From: Struthidea cinerea
Lineage: Eukaryota > Chordata > Aves > Passeriformes > Corcoracidae
Assembly (NCBI GenBank): GCA_013397865.1
Contig: VZTI01002788.1
Span: 84,041-148,040, forward strand
Reading direction: 5' to 3'
Length of the DNA stretch: 64,000 bases
The translations under genes were made by a program, and so were the position numbers. Position 1 is the first letter of the stretch. The number at the start of each line of letters is the position of its first letter. This document shows positions 37,151-47,728 of the stretch, piece by piece. The notes below the pieces were generated by a model that was not told the origin of the DNA, did not search any database, and saw nothing but the letters and a program-made list of their open reading frames with translations.

Positions 37151-40100
37151 CTGTGAATATCTGTTTAGTTTCTAGTAGGTTAGGTCAGGAAGATGAGAGG
37201 TCGGCATGAAAAGCTGTCCTTGCTGAAGTAAATGTCAGTGTTGCTGATTTATGGGCAGCACTGATCTCTTCAGGAGCCTCTCATCCCAAATCTTCTGTTC
37301 AGGCACTCTCATTGACTTCACTTTCTGCCAGTCCACAGACCCCAGTTGTTAATGTTTATTTTTCAGTGATCTCTCAGGATGTTTTATTAATCACTGTGGA
37401 GGATATTCACCTCCCTCAGCTTCAGGCATCTGGCCTCTTCATTTATTTGTTTGTTTGTTTATTTATTGATTGATTCTTTTATAGAGGTTGAGAATAAATG
37501 ACAAAAATGTGGTCCATTTCATTTTAGGCACTTATCTGGCTTAGGATGGGTTGGTTCTCCCTGTAGTGAGATTACCATATTGACCATGGAAATTTAGATT
37601 TAATTTAAAGGTAATTTGGACCTACATGAATGTCTGAGATATCATCATGGATTCCTTTACTTATCTGAAGGAAGAAATAGCACCATCCACCCAGTATTAA
37701 AGTTTTATTTGTGATTCCTACATAAAAGCAACACAGGATTTTTCACCCCTAAGGTGATGACAGATCTTTCTTTTCTCCCCAGAGATTACACTTGATCATT
37801 CAGTTTATGTGAAAGATGGGTGTCTGTGGACAAGTGATAAGAACAACATTTTGAAATGCTGTAAGTAATACTTACAGAAATTCCTATCTGGTAACTATAA
37901 TGTTTATAGTTAGGTTATATAATGTTATATGAGGTTTTTTGCAAACTAAATAATACATCTGGTCTGACCCAGGAGATCACTTGTCACAGCAAAGAAACCT
38001 CTGCTGTAAGCTTCAAAGACATCTTGACGTTTAATGAAGAGATTTCTTTTATGTTTTGAGTGAATATCTTGTGTCAAATGACGCATCACTACTTTCCCCA
38101 ACAAAGCTCTCAGCGTGAACTTGGTGTTGTTACCAAAACTCTGCAGATTGCTGGTCTGCTTTTTGAGGCTCCTGTTTCTTGATGTCAGGCTTCCATGTTG
38201 CCCAAAGTTTGCCTGCCTGGATCCCATCTCTGGCATGCTGTGTAGCACAATTCAGCCGCATGGGCTCTCCAAATAATACTGCATCAGTCACTCGCCGGCC
38301 TCCCACCGTGGTTCAGCTCTCATCGTCAGCTTCAAAAAAGCACACAGCATGACATGCCTTTCTGAATGTGCATACACTGCAGTGGTCAAGCTGAACAGTC
38401 AAAAGTCTGTGCCAGTTCTTTCCTGGCATTTAGATCTCGTTGACTGCCAGACCCTGTAAGAGAAATAATCTCCCAACTGAAGACAGTTTGTGGTGGAATA
38501 TGGTGATGGGGTGATTGTTGAAATAGCTTCATTTGTCTTTCAGAGATGGAGTTCTTCACTGTCAAAGTCATTGATTATCAGCTCAGCCAGTGTAGGAGGC
38601 GTTTTTCCCCCCTCTGAGCTACAGGACATTAAGTTCCATAATTGTTTACAGTCAAATGCCTATGCAATACTTAATTGCCTTCTGTAAGCTGCTTGGCGAT
38701 GGAGCAAGAGCAATGGCTTGACGAGTAGAGCTGGAGTCCAAAACACTGTGGAGCTTGCAGCAATAGGATCCCTGCTGATAAGAAACAAACACGTCTGCTT
38801 CTGTGTCATTGTTTTTTTGGCTGCATCAGACAAGTTTTGGGAAAGTTATTGTCTCCTAGCAGGCGGTGTAATGGGCAGGCACAATGTGCTAGTTCACCAG
38901 CCTTTCCTCTCCAAAACCAAGCTCAAATTTTGGCTCTAGTCACTCTTCAGAAATACTTTAGTACATTCTCATTCATACTCATTTCACTGCCATGGTGGCT
39001 GGCACAGGCAGGTGAAGTTTGCTTCAGGTTGCTGCTGAAGTACCCAAAAAGTGTCTCACAATAACTTCATGCTGAAAGCCTGAGCAGTCGTGTTTTAAGA
39101 GGACAGTGTGTGTGTGACAAGGCAAGAACTTAAAACAGAGTCCAACAGACAAGTTTTGGGTATAAACCCCAATATATACGCAAGGGTGCCATCCTGGCAT
39201 AGTCAAGAGCTATAAAACAGGACTGAAGTTGTATTATTCTTCCAATATGATTTTCAGAATGAGCCAAATGTATTACAGCTTGGATGGAAACAAAAGTCTG
39301 TCTCAATTACAAACAAACAAATAAATAAAAGAATTCTCTCTCTTTTTTTCTGCTGTAGTACAGAGCTGTGTTCAAAATTCCTGCAGGGATTGTTTTTGAA
39401 GATCAGGGGGTCTCCTGTATCCTGAAACCTGAACTTCTTGAAGTGGTTTTTTCATGCTTGCTTCTTTTGAGGAATTCTGTAATTTACGAAGAGACCATGG
39501 AAGAAAAACAATTTAAAGAAAACTTACGTGCAAAATAAATCCTAAGGCATTTTTTAATGGCAAGTCAATGTAGAGATACAGTTAATATGGTGATATTATT
39601 TCTAGAGTAAAAGATATTTAAAGATATTTTATCTCTTGCTGGCGCTTAGCTAGATAATAGGAGCACATTTTTAATTGTACATTTTCTTAGCTTTAAGTAA
39701 TCAGGTAGTTTCATTATTTTTATAAATATATCATTATTTAGTTCCATCGCTTTAAGCATATTACTGGTTTCATTGCAATGTTAGCTAAATTCGAAGTAGT
39801 AAGGGATGTAAGTAAAGCAAGATACTATGTCTTTTCAGGAACCAAATTTTACCATTTTCTTGCTCATTGTACAAAAATCTAATCTCAGATAACTTGGGTA
39901 AATCAATAATTCAGTTAGTAGAAGTTAAAAATAAAAACTAAAAGATGGTTATAGATTTTTAGAAAATACTATTTTGCTCCACTTATTTTTGCAGAGGACA
40001 TATTATTTAAGATTTTTTTTCAATTTATTTTCTAAAAATGAAAACAGAAAGTATGACCTCAGATATAAATTTAGTATTACAAATTAAGTGTTTGACTTTG

Positions 40101-40244
40101 GTAGGTAGTGGTAAAGAATTTTGGAGGACATAAAGATAGTGAAAAAAACCAAGTACTTTAAAATAACAGCAACCCTTTTGAGGGGTCTGGATTGCAAAAT
40201 AAAAAATCAGATGGTTCTGGAACTCTGACAAACTTGGTGATATG
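37151..40244. other. Unique non-coding DNA
   Basis: A (TTTG/TTTA)n simple repeat occurs at about 37441-37470. A 100-codon minus frame at 37946-38248 has charged, protein-like composition but no recognised homology and a stop just upstream. Otherwise nothing. Confidence 0.5.
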
Positions 40245-40320
40245 ACCACTTCCCTGGGAACCTGTTCCAGTGACTGACCACCCTCTCAGTGAAGAAACCA
40301 AGTTTCCCACACTGATGCAG
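40245..40320 (-). mobile_element. Short CR1 LINE internal fragment
   Basis: The plus strand reads CTTCCCTGGGAACCTGTTCC, AGTGACTGACCACCCTCTCA and GTGAAGAAACCAAG, the inverted ORF2-end block common to CR1 copies. The 3' tail that should precede it on this strand is absent or too diverged to see. Confidence 0.78.
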
Positions 40321-40951
40321 AGTTTAGAACATCTGTTATTGTTCAATTGAAAGTGTTGTTTTTATTTTTGTTAATATTTGGGAATTTTGAAATTCCAGTA
40401 GAGGGGAGAAACATTATTTGAAAACTCACAACAAAATTACTTTGACTTTTCTTTTGGCTACTTTTAGTAATTTATTATTTAATCCATTTATGGAATTTGT
40501 CCATTCAAATTATTATTTTGCTGAAGTGGTGTCTCAGAATGGTTACGTTTGCAAAAGACTGTTTTGGCCAAATAATGCATTGCACATTCTACTTGTTGAA
40601 GAAAAAGTTGATAGTGATACTTAAACAAAAAAAACCCCACTTTTTTTGACAACTTCTGTCATTCTGGATGATAGGAAAAAGTAAGTGCTGAATAAAGTTC
40701 TGAAAATCAGTGGAAATTACTTCAGGCAAAAAATTAGTTTCCTGAATATGGATGTCTAATGCCCTTAATCCTTTTTCCAGCAGTAGCTGAATGTGGGTGG
40801 GATAATTTCTGATATCTGATGCAAGAGATCAGTGTTTGGGCAACTGAATCACAGTCCCAAGGTTTGTGACTTTGAAGTGATTTAGGCACCAAATGTCTGC
40901 ATTGAAATCAAAGGGAACAAAGCACTTCAAGGGTTTTAAAGATTGGACTAA
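40321..40951. other. Unique DNA with a possible ancient repeat remnant
   Basis: At about 40856-40925 the sequence GTGATTTAGGCACCAAATGT and GAAATCAAAGGGAAC resembles a diffuse amniote repeat (TTAGGCACCTAAAT...AAATCAATGGGA). The identification is tentative. Confidence 0.3.
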
Positions 40952-41203
40952 AAAGCCTACATTTAGTAATTTTCACTGATATTTAAGCCATACATTTTTA
41001 AGTTATATAAACACAATGAAAATCGACAAGTTTTACCATGTTAAAGGCTAAATGCCCCCCTCTCCCTCCCAGTGATCAAAGCCTACATTTAATAATTTTC
41101 ACTGATATTTAAGCCATACATTTTTAAGTTATATAAACACAATGAAAATCGACAAGTTTTACCATGTTAAAGGCTAAATGCCCCCCTCTCCCTCCCAGTG
41201 ATC
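40952..41203 (+). repeat. 126-bp tandem duplication, two copies, one mismatch
   Basis: Copy 1 is 40952-41077 and copy 2 is 41078-41203. Both begin AAAGCCTACATTTA and end CCCTCCCAGTGATC. The only difference seen is TTTAGTAAT versus TTTAATAAT near the start. A third unit begins (AAAGCCT) and then diverges. Each copy contains the CCCCCCTCTCCCTCCC run. Confidence 0.97.
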
Positions 41204-44200
41204 AAAGCCTGAATGATTCCATATACATTACATACACTTTTTTTCTTCTTTTCATTTTTTAATCTGGGACATGACTATTTTGTAGACCACAGAAACAGGG
41301 TGTGGGTTAATTTTTTATCTACTTAAACATTGTGAGCTGAAAGTCATTATTGTAGTGATTTATGGCATCTACTCTATTGCCAACCTTAACGCAGTATTTT
41401 TCTTATTACTTAATTGTTCTAGTAAGGCTTCAGCTATTAGTTTCTTAGTTCTGAAAGTAGGAAACAGGAGTTTTCTATTACAGATGCTTGGCTAATTAGT
41501 TCGGAGGCTGTCTAATGGGGACTATTAAAAATGCAAATAAGGAGTGATCAAATAGTGCAAAGTTTTGTCCTGACAGAGTATACTAATAAGTTTCCGCCAA
41601 AGTAAATACATAAAATGATGGAGGAGAATCAGGCTTTAGATGGCACACTTAACTATAAATGGGACAGCACAAAGATGACATGGATGAGAGCCAAATATCT
41701 CATGACATTTAAATTTGGGTATAGCTATAAGAACATACCTTTGGAGGAAAAAGGGGGGTGATGAATCCTGTGCTGACTTTAGAATAAAACATAAACAGTA
41801 AGTGGGTGTTTCTCTGTCTATGATCTGATCTGATTCATAGAACTTCAATGGGCCATGAAAACCTCACATTCTTTATCATTGCATCTTATAAACCTGTACA
41901 TGAAGGTAAGCAAGAGAACAAACAAGGTGTTATGTGGGAGCCATAATCAAACATTCATAATTTAACTTATTTTTTTTTCCTTGTAAGACGAAAACCATTG
42001 TCAGAACTCTATATCTCACATATTTTTTACAATATTATTTGAATTTAAAAAAGGTTGAAAAAGCTGGTCTAAAGGACTAACAAAAGGAACTATGACTTCC
42101 ATGATGCAGTGTTATACCTTTCTTCAGTATCTCAAGAAACCAGAAAAAAGGAGCAGAAGTTAACTGGATGGGAGTAAAATCTTACTTGCAATTCAAAATA
42201 ACCAATTTTAGTGTAGTTTTATTCACCTTAGACAAGGTAATAGACTTTTGGACCTTTGTGAACTGCAATGTGCTAAACAACTTAAACAATGGACTTGGTA
42301 CTCCTTTTACATTATGAATTGTCCAGAGAATAAAAAGGGACACGTCAGATGTCCTGCACAGAGATTACATGGCTATATGTTTCATGGTTCCTATTTCTTA
42401 CAGTGAAAATATTTTTAAGTAAGAAGCAAATCACTGCAGGAGGAGTGAAAGTGTCTAGAAATGGAAAATGCTCAAATGCTCTAGACTGGTCTGGAAGAAA
42501 AACTCAAGGGAAGAGGTATAGCTGCTAATGGATAGATAGAATGGACCTCTGCAATAATTTGGGACTATTTTTTTGCTTTGGCAAGCTTTATCTCACCTTT
42601 GGTGACAACTTCGTTGTCATCTTCTTGCTCTTATTCCATGACTGAGATGCCTTTTTATTGACTTCCATGCTATTTTTAGGAAATAAATTTTGACATATTT
42701 CCCTTCCCTTCTTTTCTGCTCTGCTTCAGATAAATCCCAGTCTAATGTTTTGCTCCACAGTGGTCTTTTATTTGTTCCCTATTATTGTTCCCACTGATAG
42801 GGCAGTGTTATTGATTTTCTCTTCCCATTGCTACAGCGGGATTGTCATTTACATGACTGTCATAAGCTGAAACCTCAGGGCCAAATTCCTGCCCATTAGC
42901 AAGCTGCCTTGCCCTATTTAAAAGATGCATTTGGTGTCCTGTCTGTCTTCCAAATAGGCCTCTTGCTGGCTGTAGCTCCTGTTGGAAGTGTCTCTCTCTC
43001 TCTGTGCTGATTAGAGTCTAGACTGAACATTTGCTAAGGAGGTCCAAGACAAACTTCTTTATGCACAGGGTAAGTCATGCATAAGATTGGATCCCAAAGG
43101 CAGCAGTACAATCAGCAATAGTTTATATACAAGCTAAACAAACACTCAGAGGGGAAAAGTCTTTACGGGGTATAAACATGAGCAGATAACTAGGCTCATG
43201 ACCTCCTTTCATTGTAAAATGTTACTCCTCAGCTGTGGTCATGAGCTAAGTGACTTTGCCTTCAAGACTTTTCCTTGAGCATTAGTCCCTCTGGATTATT
43301 TTGGTAATTTCTACTGAAACAAAAAGGAACAGGATCTGGTGGGTTTGGGAAGAAGGGTCTGTAATGAGCAAGCTGTTCCCTCTGAAGATCTCAAATGCTT
43401 TTCTGATTCAAAAAAAGCCATATGGTGGCTTTAATAGGGGACATGATCTGCATTCACTTAACAGTGTTCAGCAGACCATCATCTTTCCCTCAATTTTGCT
43501 TGTTAAAACTCTGATACTCTGTTTACATTTCTTTATGTATGCACATATATATAAGGAAATGTGCTGAATAATTTGATGGTAAAGGAACTAACACACTTCA
43601 GAAAAGAACCAGTTCAGAAAAATCAGAAGAGAAATTCAAAACCTCAGTGCCCACACATCCTATCTTGTGGGCTACCCCAAGATGAGAAGCTTTTGCTTTC
43701 TCTGGTTTTAATCACAAGCCCCAGTGGGGAGCTGAGAAAACTTCTGTGAGAAAAGTTTCCTCTGCACTGCCACATCTTCATGAAAAGTTTCAGTTTTGAT
43801 GATTCATCATTTTCACACACACACAAAAACACATTGTGTTGAAAGATTTCTGACCAACCCTAGTAATGAATCCATCTGCTGCAGTCAGCGAACACAATTA
43901 CGAGACAAATCACCCATCTTGAACAGTAAAGCTGAGAATAGAACCCCCTGTTTTTTTGCTTAAAAAAAAATAAAGAGAGAGAGGGAGAAAGAAAAGGCAT
44001 AGATTGTTATCTTTTGATCTTAAGGAGATTTTAACTATCCACTATTAGCAGATGACTTATTCTACTCTCCTAGGCATGGCCCAACTGCAAGAGACAGACG
44101 TGATCTTATACCCACACACAGATGCACACAGAGAAAAAGAGAGAGGGAATCTGTGCATGTCCTTTTCCTGCTCTGTGATCATTAAAAATCTGATAACACT

Positions 44201-44639
44201 TCTGTTCAAGAATGAAGGTTAGACCCCACCTGCTAGTCAATCTACCCAGGTATCTGCTAAACACTGTCTTCTTTATTCTCTGTAGTATGGCTAGGTAGCT
44301 GTTATATACCCGCTGTGCTCTGCACAAGAGATGGCTGCATATGAATGGGCAGTGAATTGCTCTTCCTTTGTGCCTGGTCTACCTTACAATGCATCAGTGT
44401 GAAAGCCCATTGCTTCTGAAAATGATAAGAAAGTAAAGAATGTTATTGAAAGATCAAACCCGAGGCCAGATTTTGCCTGAAGACTAAACTGCTTTATGAG
44501 CAAAACACTGAGGTTCAGGTAATCGATGTTCAATGTCCATTTCTACCTCAGATTTCTTTCAGCCCACTGGGGACACCATTTAATTTAGCTGTTTGCTGTA
44601 AAACAAAGATTGTGCTCATTCTGCCTTTATCCTCCAGCC
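41204..44639. other. Unique non-coding DNA
   Basis: No gene or dispersed repeat recognised. The segment at 41480-41600 contains CTATTAAAAATGCAAATAAG, in which a MEF2-like and an octamer-like site overlap. A purine run occurs at about 43963-44000. Confidence 0.5.
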
Positions 44640-44762
44640 TCTCCCTGGTCTTCTTTACTTACACTGTAAGATCTTCCAGTCAGGGAATTTAATGTGTTTG
44701 TACAGCACCTCACACATGGGGACCCATCTCCCACCTGGGGCCTCTACACATCACAAAACCCG
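44640..44762 (+). repeat. Ancient amniote interspersed repeat (L3/MIR-like 3' segment)
   Basis: CACTGTAAGATCTTCCAGTC then GGGAATTTAATGTGTTTGTA, CAGCACCTCACACATGGGGA and CCACCTGGGGCCTCTACAC. This follows the order of a very old amniote repeat, (T)GTAAGCTCCTTGGGGCAGGG ... GTACAGCACCTAGCACAATG ... TGGGGCCTCTAGG. I am sure of the resemblance but not of the library name. A 125-codon plus frame (44694-45071) runs through it and is not a gene. Confidence 0.65.
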
Positions 44763-47033
44763 CACAAGCCTGTGTTTGGAAATGAAAATTTAAACGTCAA
44801 AGTTGGCATTGTTTACACCAGCTTAGATAGAGTTAAACCCATTCCAACTGCCTTCTCTTTCCCTCCCAAAAATACAGGTATTCCTCTGTACCACATCAGA
44901 CATTTGGGGATGTTGAAGAAACCAGGTAAAAAAAAAAAGAAGAGAAATAATCACAGAGCAGATACCACCTGCCTGGACTTCTCCATGGGAATGAGTGATC
45001 TGACAATTATAGACTTCAGGTGCCGTGAGGAATCGTCTTTCCAAACTGCTGCCAGGTGGGGAAAAGACTAGTTCTGATGTGATATCTAGACAGTCTAAGA
45101 GTTATTTTTGTCCTTGAAGCCTAATAGTGGGTTATTGGTAATTATAGGAAAAAAAATAACCTAGAAAAGGGGTGTGATGTCTTTTTCATTTCTTCCCCAT
45201 CTATTCAGTTCCAGAGAAATCTTGTGGGATTCTTATTCCATAAAGCAACACTTTAAGGAGACTTTAGCCCTATTATTATTTCAAATTAAAATATGCCTAT
45301 TCTGTGAGATACTCTTTTTAACCTGTTTATATTATTGTTGTAATTTCTCTTTAAACTGCAGCAAAAAGCTGCTACAACACTGTCCAGAGAAACAAACCCC
45401 ATTTTGCACAACAGTGCATTGCTCTTGGAGTGGGTGGAGAGATATTTGTATTGCCAGAGAAGGGGGAAACCAAAAATGAAAGCCAGGAGCAGATGGCAAA
45501 AGAAGAGAAACAGAAAGGAAAGAAAGGGGGGCTGAGGGGGCAGAAAGGAGCTTGTGAGTCAGGAGGAAGAAAAAGGAAATAAAAATAATAGAGACAAGAG
45601 TGGGAGAAAAAGGATCACAGGTTTCCTCTATGAATTTGGCATTCTTTAGAGAAAACATTCCGTATAATATTTCAAAATTTTATTTAACTTTATTTAGGGA
45701 TGGGGCTGAGAGCAGCCTAGAGGGAGCCTTTTTTAAGAGCCCCAAAGGCTCCCACTGGCTATTTGAGCTAACTGGAACAGGCAGCAGCCATCTGTGTCCC
45801 TCGCTGGGCAGCAAGGGGGAGGAGGGCACTGCCAAACGATGAAAAGCAAAAAAAAAAAAAAACAAGGCACGACTACCATCTCTTTATTAGGCTTTCAGGA
45901 CAGATCACTAAAAGTTGCAAGTATCCTAAATCCATTGGTACCTCTGCAAATGCTGGGGCAGAGGCAGGGAAGGGTAGACACAGGTCTGAGAGAGCAGATG
46001 TAACCCTTCATGACAACACTTGGGAGAGAGTCTGCAACAACATCCTTAATTTCAATGAAAAAAACAAGCTCATTTGTTGTTACACTAGACCCTTTACACT
46101 GAGAGTTTCTATGGAAGAGTAAGAAGTAATAGGATTCGGAAAAGGAATGTGGAGGAAGGCTGGAGAGGATACATAGAAAGTTATGGAAATTGAAAGCAGG
46201 GGAGAACCTGGATTTGAAGCAGACAGCAGTAGGCTTCATCAAGCAAATCTGGTCTCCAGCCTGATTCAGTTGCAGAGATGTTGTAGTTATGTGCTGAACT
46301 GCCTGGAATTTTTTTGAACTATCTGAGAAACCAGTGGCATTCAGGGCAAATTACATCTAATTTTCTGTACAAATTGCGGAACTACTGGACCCAGCAAATG
46401 TGTTTATTAAAAATCAGAGGCATAGGCATGGGTCACATATTTGTGGCACTAGATAATCAGAAAGAGAGTAAGCCCACTAATCTGGACAAATTGCATTTGA
46501 TTTTTCATGCTGGAAAGGTAGCCAATAAAGGCTCCTTCATCCTTACTGTCACTGTCCTGAAGTATCTGTGGTCCAGAAAGCGGTGCTTGCCTATTCCAGC
46601 CCTATTGATTTATTTGGGGACCTTAGTCACTGACCCACATTCATGATTAGGACTGAGTAAACATTTCTCTCAGTTTGTAATTCATGATGTTTCCCAGCAA
46701 AGAAGAAGTAACTACAGAGAACTAAGATCAAGCTCTAAGACCTGTGTGAATAACTGAGTTTTATGAAAAAACTCTTCTTCCACTTTATTGTGGGTATTCA
46801 GCAGCCCTTACAGTGACAGAGGTATGACAATACATGATGAAAGAGAGGCCTTTTGGAATTATTCAGGGTGTTTAATATAGGGGCTGATGTTCGAACACAT
46901 GCAAAGTTGATAAAAGCAGATCTCCTGTTCTCCAGCTAACGTGTAAAAAGAAATAGGAAAGAGATTTGTTCATCTACTGGTTTATGTCATCACAAAAATA
47001 AACAAATCTGCTTCCACTAGCAAACAATTACTG
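44763..47033. other. Unique non-coding DNA with a purine-rich stretch
   Basis: A/G-rich, with only scattered pyrimidines, at about 45475-45610. An A16 run occurs at 45848-45863. The 110-codon plus frame at 46314-46646 is unsupported. Confidence 0.5.
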
Positions 47034-47728
47034 TTGAGCTTTGGATCATTTCAGCTGAAAGAGTGCACAGGGTCTGTACAGAATTTTCTCTCCCATGAAG
47101 TGGAGGACAATAGTTTCGGGGGCATTCCTCAGGGCTCGATGTTGGGACCAGTATTACTTTACATCTCTGTCAGAGACAAGGACAATAAGATTGAGCACCC
47201 TCTCAGCAGGTTTGCAAATGAGATCAAGCAGTGAGGTTGGTTGCTGCTCTAGAGGGATGGGACTTCAACATAAGAATGGTGTGAACCTCTGGAAGTGAGC
47301 CCAGAGGAGGCCAGAAAGATACTCAGAGGGCTTGAGCACCTCTGCTGTGGAGACAGGCCGAAAGAGAATGTTCAGCCTGAGAAGAGAAGGCTCTGGTGAG
47401 ACCTTATCACCATCCTGTTCCTAGAAGGAGCTACAATAGAGCTGGAGAGGGACTTTCTACAAGGGCATTGAGGGAAAGAATAGTGGCTTTAAGCTGAAAA
47501 ATAGTAGGTTAAGCTTAGATGTGAAGAAAACCATTACTGTGAGGGTGAGGCACTGATGTGTTGTCTGGAACTGTTGTTCATGCTCCATCCCTGGAAGTGT
47601 TCAAGGCCAGGCTGGATGGAGCTCTGAGCAATCTGGTCTAGTGGAAGATGTCCCTGCCCATGTCAGGGGATTGGAATGAGATGGTCTTTAAGGACCCTTC
47701 CAACCCAAACTGTTCTATGCACATATGA
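47034..47728 (+). mobile_element. CR1 LINE retaining part of the reverse transcriptase domain
   Basis: The longest CR1 here. At its 5' side a 66-codon frame (47034-47234) reads GGIPQGSMLGPVLLYISV, which is the RT block PQGSxLGP, then HPLSRFANEIKQ. The catalytic FADD is replaced by FANE, and the frame stops at TGA 47232. It continues through GCCTGAGAAGAGAAGGCTCT, the ORF2 end, CCCTGGAAGTGTTCAAGGCC, AGGCTGGATGGAGCTCTGAG and the tail GGACCCTTCCAACCCAAACT GTTCTATG. CR1 encodes an endonuclease plus RT for target-primed reverse transcription. This copy is 5'-truncated, frameshifted and dead. Confidence 0.94.

Noticed and set aside
40952..41203. CRISPR-like array or satellite
   Set aside because: Only two long adjacent copies, with no spacer alternation. 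The genome context is a vertebrate nucleus.
44694..45071. 125-codon plus-strand frame
   Set aside because: Starts inside the ancient interspersed repeat and includes a lysine run encoded by poly-A. It does not look like a gene.
46314..46646. 110-codon plus-strand frame
   Set aside because: No recognisable family, and a length that chance easily gives in 64 kb. No splice or initiation context stands out.
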